Assembly (NCBI GenBank): GCA_017462145.1 | Contig: JAFTRT010000066.1 | Span: forward strand, 1-7,065 | Direction of reading: 5' to 3' | From: Clostridia bacterium | Lineage (GTDB): Bacteria; Bacillota_A; Clostridia; Oscillospirales; CAG-272 | DNA: 7,065 nt | The notes under the pieces: generated by a model | What the model saw: only the letters and a program-made list of their open reading frames with translations | Databases searched by the model: none | Told to the model about the DNA's origin: nothing | Made by a program: the position numbers and the translations under genes | Shown: one piece after another, positions 1-6,257 of the stretch | Position numbering within the stretch: the stretch's first letter is position 1 | Layout of the letters: every line of letters starts with the position of its first letter

Positions 1-320
1 CCCATGCCTGCGGTCACAAACACCATATCGGCACCGCTGAGCATCTCGCGGATCTGATCGATTGACTCCTCGGCAGAGCGCTCGCCCACCTCGGGGTTGG
101 CACCTGCGCCAAAGCCCTTGGTGATCTTTTCTCCAATGACGACCTGATTGGGAGCGATGGAGTTTTTCAGAGCCTGTCTGTCCGTATTGATGGTAACGAA
201 CTCAACGCCCTGTACGTTGGAAGAGATCATGCGGTTGACAGCGTTGTTTCCGCCGCCGCCTACTCCGATTACTTTAATACAAACATTGCTTTCACAGCTT
301 TCATCATGCTCAAACGTCAT
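1..320 (-). CDS. ftsZ: Cell division protein FtsZ, N-terminal 106 residues (gene runs off the window)
   Basis: FtsZ is the tubulin-like GTPase that polymerises into the cytoplasmic Z ring and recruits the divisome. The visible part has the FtsZ N-terminal fold in order: the beta strand and [11 protein letters not shown] glycine-rich nucleotide loop (about residues 16-31), [13 protein letters not shown] (39-51), the [18 protein letters not shown] segment (69-86) and the strand ending VFVTAGM (100-106). The window ends exactly where the tubulin signature GGGTGTG should follow, so that motif and the rest of the protein, including the C-terminal tail, cannot be seen. The ATG at 318-320 is chosen because a GGGAGGA ribosome binding site lies 7 nt upstream and the first residues fit known family starts. 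Unlike its upstream neighbours, the gene is separated from ftsQ by 149 bp containing a likely promoter. No ftsA lies in front of it. Identity is very secure. Confidence 0.97.
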   Translation of the reverse strand, partial: MTFEHDESCESNVCIKVIGVGGGGNNAVNRMISSNVQGVEFVTINTDRQALKNSIAPNQVVIGEKITKGFGAGANPEVGERSAEESIDQIREMLSGADMVFVTAGM

Positions 321-327
321 GCCTAAA

Positions 328-334
328 TCCTCCC
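328..334 (-). promoter_or_regulatory. Ribosome binding site of ftsZ
   Basis: On the minus strand GGGAGGA lies 7 nt before the ATG of ftsZ. It is close to the ideal Shine-Dalgarno sequence and spacing, consistent with the high expression expected for FtsZ. It fixes the start codon. Confidence 0.85.
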
Positions 335-349
335 GATTTTTTCGCTTCC

Positions 350-370
350 TTGCCGTTTTGTCGTCGGCAA
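350..370 (-). other. Small inverted repeat (hairpin) in the predicted ftsZ 5' UTR
   Basis: On the minus strand TTGCCG and CGGCAA form a perfect 6-bp inverted repeat (365-370 and 350-355) around a 9-nt loop. It lies just downstream of the predicted promoter and 15 nt before the ribosome binding site, so it would sit near the 5' end of the ftsZ transcript. Such a stem could protect the mRNA end or be a protein site; it does not cover the ribosome binding site. A 6-bp repeat can arise by chance, so function is a guess. Confidence 0.35.
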
Positions 371-383
371 ACTATATACCAAT

Positions 384-412
384 ATTATAATATATTTTCC
401 GTTATTTTGCAA
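384..412 (-). promoter_or_regulatory. Candidate sigma-A promoter for ftsZ
   Basis: Reading the minus strand, TTGCAA (407-412) is followed after exactly 17 bp by TATAAT (384-389), a perfect -10 hexamer. The -35 matches four of six consensus positions (TTGACA). The spacer and flanks are very AT-rich compared with the surrounding genes. Transcription would start near 376-378, giving a leader of roughly 57 nt before the ftsZ ATG. No extended -10 TGn is present. It lies in the only sizeable gap of the cluster, which supports a real promoter that lets ftsZ be expressed apart from the upstream genes. The sites are seen directly; activity is inferred. Confidence 0.72.
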
Positions 413-422
413 TACCTTTTTC

Positions 423-441
423 AAAAATCCGAAAGATTTTT
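423..441 (-). other. AT-rich hairpin after ftsQ, possible weak attenuator
   Basis: AAAAATC and GATTTTT form a perfect 7-bp inverted repeat around a 5-nt loop, starting 28 nt past the ftsQ stop and just upstream of the ftsZ promoter. On the transcript the 3' arm ends in a run of U, as in a terminator, but the stem has only one G-C pair and is much weaker than a standard intrinsic terminator. It may reduce read-through from the upstream operon or may simply reflect AT-rich promoter DNA. I call it a structure, not a proven terminator. Confidence 0.3.
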
Positions 442-469
442 CAAAGGAACTTCCAAACATGGGTTTCCC

Positions 470-1297
470 CTATCCGGCTGTCTCGCTCTCCCCTGCTGTG
501 GGACGGAAATGGATATTGGAGGAAATATCCGAGGCATCAATCTCTCCGGTTTGGTACAGTTCTCGGTTTTCATCCAACAATCGCTTGACAAACTCCAGCT
601 TGCTGTCCATTTGCGTATAATCTCCAAAATAGATCCGAAACCGTCCCTCGGAAACGGCTTGAATGTCAAATCGGCTTTCCAAATCCAACAGGGTCAAACG
701 AAGCCGATAGACCTGGATCTGTGCCAACAACTCACAGGTCATTTTGATTTCCCTGTGATTCTCCTCCTCACTGCGATTGGATACCATTCCAAACACGGGA
801 AATTCACCGACCACAGCACTTTTGAGGTTAGGCAGCTTGAGCCCAACCAAACCGCTCTCCAACAAAAGGTTCTCGTTAGTGGACTCCTCCACCACCAAAA
901 GCTCCTCGTCCAAGACATAGCAAAGGCTTCCGATCTTCAAGTACCAAACGGGCACTCGCTCCGTCACGGAGATCACCAAACGATCGGGAAGACTCCGCTC
1001 AATGCTTACGGTTTTGAGATAGGGGCATCTCTTCAGCAAGATCTGCTCCATTTCTTCCGTGTCCACGTGAAAAAGCTTTTCCTCCTGTCCAAGCTCCATG
1101 GCTCGGCGAAGGTCGGTCACCTCATAGCGAGTACTGCCTCTCAGCTCAACATGTTGGATGGGAAGCAAGCGAAGAACGAACCAAACCAAGGAAAGAACCG
1201 TCAGTGTCGTCATCGCCATCAAAATGACCAATCCCCAAATCTGTGCACGGCTCAGACGCACGTGCCGCCGAGACGGCTGTTTTTTTGACTCGTCCAT
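470..1297 (-). CDS. ftsQ: Cell division protein FtsQ/DivIB
   Basis: FtsQ (DivIB in Firmicutes) is a bitopic membrane protein that holds FtsL/DivIC and the septal synthase at the division site. The 275-residue product, close to the usual size, has a basic cytoplasmic N-terminus (about 1-18), one membrane segment (about 19-43), and an extracytoplasmic POTRA domain (about 46-115) that starts IQHVELRGSTRYEV and ends LPDRLVISVTERVPVW, the typical pattern. A beta domain follows (about 116-230, ending in GRFRIYFGDY), then the C-terminal helix with LEFVKRLLDE and a short HFRP tail. The ATG at 1295-1297 is preceded by AAGGGAGG with an unusually short 3-nt gap; no better start is seen nearby. It follows murG by 17 bp and ends the tightly packed operon; ftsA does not follow. 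Sequence divergence is normal for this family; the domain order and context make the call firm. Confidence 0.93.
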   Translation of the reverse strand: MDESKKQPSRRHVRLSRAQIWGLVILMAMTTLTVLSLVWFVLRLLPIQHVELRGSTRYEVTDLRRAMELGQEEKLFHVDTEEMEQILLKRCPYLKTVSIERSLPDRLVISVTERVPVWYLKIGSLCYVLDEELLVVEESTNENLLLESGLVGLKLPNLKSAVVGEFPVFGMVSNRSEEENHREIKMTCELLAQIQVYRLRLTLLDLESRFDIQAVSEGRFRIYFGDYTQMDSKLEFVKRLLDENRELYQTGEIDASDISSNIHFRPTAGESETAG

Positions 1298-1300
1298 GTT

Positions 1301-1308
1301 CCTCCCTT
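1301..1308 (-). promoter_or_regulatory. Ribosome binding site of ftsQ, very close to the start
   Basis: AAGGGAGG on the minus strand is only 3 nt from the ATG. This is a strong match at tighter than usual spacing, which may lower the initiation rate. It fills most of the 17-bp gap after the murG stop, which fits translational coupling. Confidence 0.7.
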
Positions 1309-1314
1309 CTTGGG

Positions 1315-2451
1315 TCAGCCTCTCGGTACGATCTTTTCCTTTGTTTTCAAAAGTCGGATCAACTCCTCATAGATCTTTTCCCCCGCATCATCCCCTCCAA
1401 AGGTGCGGATGCGTTGGCTCATTCCCATTCTTTTTTCTTCATTTTCATACAAATTGCTGACCTCTTCTACGATCCGTTGCGGTGTCAGGTTGGCTTCCTC
1501 TAACAATACGGCCGCATCGGCATCTGCCAACAGCTTTGCGTTTTTATACTGATGATCCTCCACCACGTTGGGAGACGGAATGACGATTGCCGTCTTCCCC
1601 ATACGAGCGATCTCCGTCAGTGTCATCGCCCCCGCACGGCAAATGCAAAGATCGGCTGCAGCCATGTAAAGAGGCATATCATAAATATATTCCTGCAATT
1701 GAGTTCTGGAGCAATCCCCAAGACCGGCCCCGTCAAACAAGGCTTTCGCTTGCTCGTAGCTGTCCTTTCCTCCCGCGTGAATGTGCATCACGTCGGGATG
1801 AGGCAGAACAAAATCCCGCATCAAATCTATCATGGAGCGATTGACCTGCTCTGCCCCTCGACTTCCGCCGAAGGACAGGATCAAAAACCGACAGTCTTCC
1901 GGAATCCCCAGCTTTTCTCGAGCCTCCTTGCGAGTATAGCTTCCATAGCTTTTCCGCAAGGGATTTCCCACGTGAACGACCTTTCGTTCGGTTCGAAGCC
2001 GCTCGGCTGTTGCCTCAAAATTGGTCAATACCACATCCACTTCGCCCTGCAATTGGCGCACCGCCATCCCCGGAATCACGTTGGATTCATGAACCATGGT
2101 CGGAATCCCCAGTGCCGCCGCCGCCTTCAGCGGTGCCCAACAGGCATACCCTCCGGTTCCGATCACCGCATCGGGTTTGAGAGTGCGAAGCAAGCGCTTG
2201 GCTTTATGGGGTGCGGTCAAAACATAATAGGCTGTGATCAGATTGGCAGGAGAAAGCGAGCGGTGAACCCCTCTGCATTCGATGTGGTACATAGGATACC
2301 CCTCCCGTGCCACCAAGGCGTTTTCCATCCCACGCTTGGTACCGACGTAGAGAATCTCGGCATCGGGTTGTTTTTCTTTTATCATATCGGCAATGGCAAG
2401 TGCGGGATACACGTGACCTCCCGTGCCACCGCCCGTCAATAGGATCTTCAT
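1315..2451 (-). CDS. murG: UDP-GlcNAc:undecaprenyl-PP-MurNAc-pentapeptide GlcNAc transferase MurG
   Basis: MurG transfers GlcNAc from UDP-GlcNAc to lipid I, making lipid II on the inner face of the membrane. It is a GT-B fold, family GT28 glycosyltransferase. The 378-residue product has the N-domain glycine loop TGGGTGGHVYPALA (6-19), GTGGYA (98-103), HESNVIPG (121-128, HEQN-type in other bacteria), the C-domain loop SFGGSRGA (193-200), CRAGAMTLTEI (271-281) and IPSPNVVEDHQ (291-301), which bind the UDP-GlcNAc and acceptor. The ATG at 2449-2451 begins MKILLTGGGTGG, the canonical start, with AGAGGG 6 nt upstream. It starts 16 bp after ftsW and ends 17 bp before ftsQ. In many Firmicutes murG is followed by murB or murC; here ftsQ comes directly. 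All signature motifs are intact, so an active enzyme is expected. Confidence 0.98.
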   Translation of the reverse strand: MKILLTGGGTGGHVYPALAIADMIKEKQPDAEILYVGTKRGMENALVAREGYPMYHIECRGVHRSLSPANLITAYYVLTAPHKAKRLLRTLKPDAVIGTGGYACWAPLKAAAALGIPTMVHESNVIPGMAVRQLQGEVDVVLTNFEATAERLRTERKVVHVGNPLRKSYGSYTRKEAREKLGIPEDCRFLILSFGGSRGAEQVNRSMIDLMRDFVLPHPDVMHIHAGGKDSYEQAKALFDGAGLGDCSRTQLQEYIYDMPLYMAAADLCICRAGAMTLTEIARMGKTAIVIPSPNVVEDHQYKNAKLLADADAAVLLEEANLTPQRIVEEVSNLYENEEKRMGMSQRIRTFGGDDAGEKIYEELIRLLKTKEKIVPRG

Positions 2452-2467
2452 ACGTTACCCTCTTCGG

Positions 2468-3772
2468 TTATTTTTTCTGTGTGGAATATCGGGAAATGGA
2501 GAGAATGATCCCGATCTCAAAGATCTGCATCATAATGGCGGATCCGCCCGAACTGAAAAACGGAAGTGCCACACCCGTATTGGGCATGGAATTGGTGACC
2601 ACGGCAATGTTCATGGCTACCTGCAGACCGATCTTAAAGATCAACCCCCACACGGTCAAGGCACAAAAGGCATCGGGAGCCTTTTGGCCGATCTTGATGC
2701 CTCTCCAAATAAGAAGCGCAAACAAAACCACCAATACGGCGGCTCCCACAAAGCCAAGCTCCTCGCAAATGATGGTAAAAATAAAATCGTTTTGCGGCTG
2801 TGAAACGTAGCCAAACTTTTGTCGGCTGGCACCCAGACCAACACCGAAAAAGCCACCCGATCCGATGGCATACAATCCCTGCAAGGTTTGCCATGCCGCC
2901 CCTAAAGGGTCAACCTGATCCAAGTGAAGCCACAGCTCCACACGCTCTTGTGCATAATCCGACACCAAGATCAGAAAAACACCCGCCATACCAATGATGG
3001 AAAGCAACAGTGCCAACCACTTGATGCGTGTACCGGCCATAAACATAACGGCAACGCCCAACATGCCAACGATCATCAGACCGGAAATATGCTTTTCCAG
3101 GGCGATGAGAACGCACACAGCGCCAATGAAGCACATGGGAATCAAAAAGCCGTGGCGAAAGCTACCGCCAAACACGTGCTTGGAGGAAATCTCCTTTTGG
3201 TGCTGTGACATATACAAGGCAAGAATCATGACCACTGCCATCTTCGCTACCTCGGAGGGCTGGACGGTAATAAAGCCCAGATCCAACCAACGCTCCGCAC
3301 CGCCGCCCTCGGATCCGATGAGAGCAACAACGATCAGCAATACGATAGACGCACCGTACGCCAACAAGGCAAACCAACGCCAATGCCAAGGACGGCAAAA
3401 CAGCACAAAGAACGCCGTGACCGCCACAGCCAGCAAGGTGAACAGGACATACCGCACCACAAAATGCGCAGAATCCCCATATTCCTGCTGTGCATAGACG
3501 GCACTTGCACTATAGGACATGATGCCGCCAAAGCAGACCAACAAAAGGGCAAAAATCAAAAACGGAATATCCACGCCTCCCTTGGCCAACGGCTTTGGCG
3601 GCTCGGGGGGAGCGGGGGTCAGAGGCTCGGTAAAAACCACATCCTGCTCTGCCAAATAGTCTTCTCTTGCACGCAACACGTTACGAGTTGCTTGCCGAAT
3701 GGCCTTGCCACCCTTCCGAAAAGAAAAACGGGAGGCCTTTTTTGAATTTTGATCGTTTTCGTTTTTCTTCAA
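2468..3772 (-). CDS. ftsW: SEDS-family peptidoglycan glycosyltransferase FtsW, long N-terminal tail, TTG start
   Basis: FtsW polymerises lipid II into septal glycan together with a class B PBP. The 434-residue protein has about ten membrane segments from residue 67 on. SEDS features include QPSEVAKMAVV (171-181), the HISG segment (228-231), the long outer loop ending WQTLQGLYAIGSGGFFGVGLG (294-314), and QPQNDFIFTIICEELGFVG (325-343), whose Asp329 aligns with the catalytic Asp of FtsW/RodA. The C-terminal LPFFSSGG (403-410) is the usual LPFxSxGG. Residues 1-66 are an unusually long cytoplasmic tail, rich in Lys/Arg then Pro (TPAPPEPPKP). The start appears to be TTG at 3770-3772, 8 nt after GGGAGG; the next in-frame Met is residue 85, inside the first membrane segment. 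Next to mraY and murG, this is FtsW rather than RodA; a sporulation paralogue SpoVE cannot be excluded from sequence alone. murD, usually just upstream, is absent. Confidence 0.94.
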   Translation of the reverse strand: MKKNENDQNSKKASRFSFRKGGKAIRQATRNVLRAREDYLAEQDVVFTEPLTPAPPEPPKPLAKGGVDIPFLIFALLLVCFGGIMSYSASAVYAQQEYGDSAHFVVRYVLFTLLAVAVTAFFVLFCRPWHWRWFALLAYGASIVLLIVVALIGSEGGGAERWLDLGFITVQPSEVAKMAVVMILALYMSQHQKEISSKHVFGGSFRHGFLIPMCFIGAVCVLIALEKHISGLMIVGMLGVAVMFMAGTRIKWLALLLSIIGMAGVFLILVSDYAQERVELWLHLDQVDPLGAAWQTLQGLYAIGSGGFFGVGLGASRQKFGYVSQPQNDFIFTIICEELGFVGAAVLVVLFALLIWRGIKIGQKAPDAFCALTVWGLIFKIGLQVAMNIAVVTNSMPNTGVALPFFSSGGSAIMMQIFEIGIILSISRYSTQKK

Positions 3773-3780
3773 AATTCCTA

Positions 3781-3786
3781 CCTCCC
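3781..3786 (-). promoter_or_regulatory. Ribosome binding site that sets the TTG start of ftsW
   Basis: GGGAGG on the minus strand lies 8 nt before TTG (3770-3772). No ATG or GTG is correctly placed in frame nearby, so this strong site is the main reason to accept a TTG start for ftsW. Confidence 0.75.
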
Positions 3787-3795
3787 GTATTCAAA

Positions 3796-4794
3796 TTACA
3801 GCTTTGCCAAGCCAAACCAAGCCAAAACGCAAAACAGAACGGCCACCGTTGAAAACACGGCAACGATCTTATTTTCGCTCCATTGGCAGGCTTGAAAATG
3901 ATGGTGCACCGGTGCCATCTTGAAAATACGTCGGCTAAACAGCTTAAACGAAGCCACCTGCAACATGACCGAAACGGTCTCCAACAGGAAAACGCCACCG
4001 CAGACAAAGATCAGCATGGGCTCATTCATCAAAAAGGCCGCACCGCTGATGGCACCGCCCAAAAACAGCGAGCCGGTATCTCCCATAAAAAATTTTGCAG
4101 GATTGAGATTGTAGATCAAAAATCCGATCATGGCTCCCACCAGACACGCCGAAAGCAACCGAAGGGAGGTGTTCTCCATCCGAAAAGCAACCAAAGAGAA
4201 GAAGCCTGCTACCACCAACGTGATGCTCCCTGCCAAGCCGTCGATCCCGTCGGTAAGATTGACACTGTTGACCATACCGACGATCATCAGAAGCGAAAAA
4301 ATATAATAAACAACACCCAAATCTACAAAACGGCTTGTAAACGGAATATGCAGTACCGTGTCAATGCTTCCGGTCAGGCGCATGACCAACAGGTAGACGG
4401 CGGCAGCCACCACCTGAAGTAAGAACTTCTGATAGGCCTTTAAGCCCTCATTTTGCTTTTTCAGCAATTTACAATAGTCGTCCACAAATCCCACCAAGCC
4501 GTTGGACAAGGCCAACAACAGCGTCAAGGAAAGAGGGATCAGCTCTTCCTGACGGTGGCGGACAAAATAAATGACCGCTACCACCAAAAGCACAAACAGG
4601 ATGGCCATAATAAAGCCGATGCCGCCCATGGTTGGGGTTCCGCTTTTGCTTCGATGCTCTTTGGGGCCCTCGGGACGAATGGATTGACCGATATGCTTTC
4701 CCCTCAAAATCGGGATCAAGAAGCGGGAAAGTATCGCCGTTACCAAGAACGACGATACTCCAACCGCTAAAAATTCAATCAATGATTCTTTCAA
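3796..4794 (-). CDS. mraY: Phospho-MurNAc-pentapeptide transferase MraY, TTG start
   Basis: MraY moves phospho-MurNAc-pentapeptide from UDP to undecaprenyl phosphate, giving lipid I; it is a polytopic, Mg-dependent membrane enzyme. The 332-residue product is of normal length for Firmicutes, with about ten membrane segments. Motifs in order: GQSIRPEGPKEHRSKSGTPTMGG (split across 36-58), VDDYCK (104-109, the DDxxK acidic pair), NSVNLTDGIDGL (176-187), NLNPAKFFMGDTGSL (229-243, with the catalytic/Mg Asp239) and the HHH motif at 297-299 followed by WSENK. The residue two after the last His, usually Glu (HHHFE), is Gln301. The start is TTG at 4792-4794, with GGGAG 7 nt upstream; no ATG or GTG fits, and the N-terminal length then matches the family. 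It begins 14 bp after murF and ends 23 bp before ftsW. Confidence 0.97.
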   Translation of the reverse strand: MKESLIEFLAVGVSSFLVTAILSRFLIPILRGKHIGQSIRPEGPKEHRSKSGTPTMGGIGFIMAILFVLLVVAVIYFVRHRQEELIPLSLTLLLALSNGLVGFVDDYCKLLKKQNEGLKAYQKFLLQVVAAAVYLLVMRLTGSIDTVLHIPFTSRFVDLGVVYYIFSLLMIVGMVNSVNLTDGIDGLAGSITLVVAGFFSLVAFRMENTSLRLLSACLVGAMIGFLIYNLNPAKFFMGDTGSLFLGGAISGAAFLMNEPMLIFVCGGVFLLETVSVMLQVASFKLFSRRIFKMAPVHHHFQACQWSENKIVAVFSTVAVLFCVLAWFGLAKL

Positions 4795-4801
4795 CGTATC
4801 A

Positions 4802-4806
4802 CTCCC
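4802..4806 (-). promoter_or_regulatory. Ribosome binding site that sets the TTG start of mraY
   Basis: GGGAG on the minus strand lies 7 nt before TTG (4792-4794), immediately before the murF stop codon's downstream flank. The nearby GTG at 4800-4802 is out of frame, so TTG is the only well-spaced in-frame start. Confidence 0.68.
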
Positions 4807-4808
4807 GC

Positions 4809-6257
4809 CTATCGTTCAAGGCAAAGTCTGTCAGCGTGTTCCTTCAAATAAGTCAAGACCCGTTCGGCCGCCGCACCTCTGCTGGCCTTGACCAGCAACA
4901 CATCGCCGGCACGAAGTGCATGAAGCAACATTTCACCGCTGAGCTCGGGAGCCCGAATGTTTTGATTCCGATAAATATGCTCGGTAGAAATTCCGCCCAA
5001 AAGCGCACCGCCGGCAATCATATCCGCCGATTCGCCAAAGGTAAAGAGAACAGAACCGCCGTTGAGAGCGAAATCCATGCCAACCTCCTCATGGAAGCGT
5101 CCGGAGCCTTCGCCCAACTCGTACATATCTCCCAGCAAAGCAGTCATTCTGCCCTGCTTTTGTCTGCCGACCTCCCGAAGCACTCGGATCGCAGCCCGCA
5201 TGGATTCCGGGCTGGCATTGTAGCAATCTTCAATCACGGTCACCTGACCGATGTTATAAATGTTTTGTCTCATGCCTACAGGGCGGAACCCTGCAAGTCC
5301 TTTACAGATCTCTTCGTCACTCAAGCCATTCAGCACACCGACCGCATAGGCAAACAATGCCGCATAGACATTATGCTCGCCCAAGGTGGGAATCATGACC
5401 CGTTCTACCGTCTTTCCCCCGTATCGAATGGTAAAGACCGTATTGCCGTCACCGTACAAAATATCGGTGGCACGAACGTCGCAATGTGCCCCCAAACCAA
5501 CGTACAGGGGAACAAAGCCCTCGGTATCGGCTCTGCGGAGAAGGGGCTCATCACCGTTCAGCAACAGCGTACCGCCCTGCTTCAAGCCCTTGACGATCTC
5601 CATTTTGGCACGGCAGATATTCTCTCTCGTGCCCAAGTATTCCATGTGGGAAGAGCCCACGTTGGTTACAATGGCAATATCGGGCTCTGCGATTTTAGAC
5701 AGATACTCGATCTCTCCGAAATTGCTCATACCCATTTCCAAAACCGAAACCTCGGTCTCATTCTTAGAGGTCAGCATGGAGAGCGGCATTCCAATGGTAC
5801 TGTTATAGTTGCCCTCGGTTTTATGAACACGGCAATGTTGAGACAGAACGGCCGCCACAAACTCCTTGGTGGTCGTCTTTCCCACGCTGCCCGTAATGGC
5901 AACCTTTCTGTGATTCATCCTGCGGTCATAAGCCTTGGCCAATTCTCCAAGGGCACGGAGGGAATCGTCTACAACCAGTGCAACGTACTTGCGGTCGTTC
6001 AGCATATTGGGAATCCGCTCGCAAAGCACACAGTCGGTTCCCAGGGAAAGAGCGGCACCGATATAATCGTGTCCGTCCACACGTTCACCGTTGAGTGCTA
6101 CAAACAGCGAGCCCTCTGCCGTTTCACGGGAATCGGTACAAATATACCGGAACGGTACGTCTTTATTTCCCGCACCGCCCACACAGCACAGCATACCGCC
6201 GCAAATATGCGCCAGTTCTGCCATGGTGAAGCTGTTACATCCGACACTGATCTTCAT
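4809..6257 (-). CDS. murF: UDP-MurNAc-tripeptide:D-alanyl-D-alanine ligase MurF
   Basis: MurF is the cytoplasmic ATP-dependent ligase that adds D-Ala-D-Ala to the UDP-MurNAc-tripeptide. The 482-residue product has the three Mur ligase domains: N-terminal substrate domain with TDSRETAEGSLFVAL (41-55); central ATPase with the P-loop TGSVGKTTT (122-130), EGNYNSTIGMPLSML (148-162), EMG (174-176), NVGSSHMEYLG (199-209) and AKMEI (217-221, including the lysine position carbamylated in the family); and C-terminal domain with GMRQN (328-332), DCYNASPESM (344-353) and KASRGAAAERV (457-467). The ATG at 6255-6257 is preferred: AAGGA lies 9 nt upstream and it keeps the first strand of the fold. It overlaps the end of murE by 23 bp, implying coupled translation. 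An ATG at 6222-6224 would avoid the overlap but has no clear ribosome binding site. The reading frame has no TTA, CTA or TCA codons. Confidence 0.96.
   Translation of the reverse strand: MKISVGCNSFTMAELAHICGGMLCCVGGAGNKDVPFRYICTDSRETAEGSLFVALNGERVDGHDYIGAALSLGTDCVLCERIPNMLNDRKYVALVVDDSLRALGELAKAYDRRMNHRKVAITGSVGKTTTKEFVAAVLSQHCRVHKTEGNYNSTIGMPLSMLTSKNETEVSVLEMGMSNFGEIEYLSKIAEPDIAIVTNVGSSHMEYLGTRENICRAKMEIVKGLKQGGTLLLNGDEPLLRRADTEGFVPLYVGLGAHCDVRATDILYGDGNTVFTIRYGGKTVERVMIPTLGEHNVYAALFAYAVGVLNGLSDEEICKGLAGFRPVGMRQNIYNIGQVTVIEDCYNASPESMRAAIRVLREVGRQKQGRMTALLGDMYELGEGSGRFHEEVGMDFALNGGSVLFTFGESADMIAGGALLGGISTEHIYRNQNIRAPELSGEMLLHALRAGDVLLVKASRGAAAERVLTYLKEHADRLCLER

Noticed and set aside
423..441. 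A true intrinsic terminator after ftsQ
   Set aside because: The stem has only one G-C pair, too weak for a standard terminator; kept only as a low-confidence structure.
350..1288. A 312-codon plus-strand frame opposite ftsQ
   Set aside because: Same codon-register shadow; low-complexity His/Gln-rich product without a domain and no ribosome binding site noted, while ftsQ is clear on the minus strand.
1552..2442. A 296-codon plus-strand frame opposite murG
   Set aside because: Antisense register shadow of murG, which has intact catalytic motifs.
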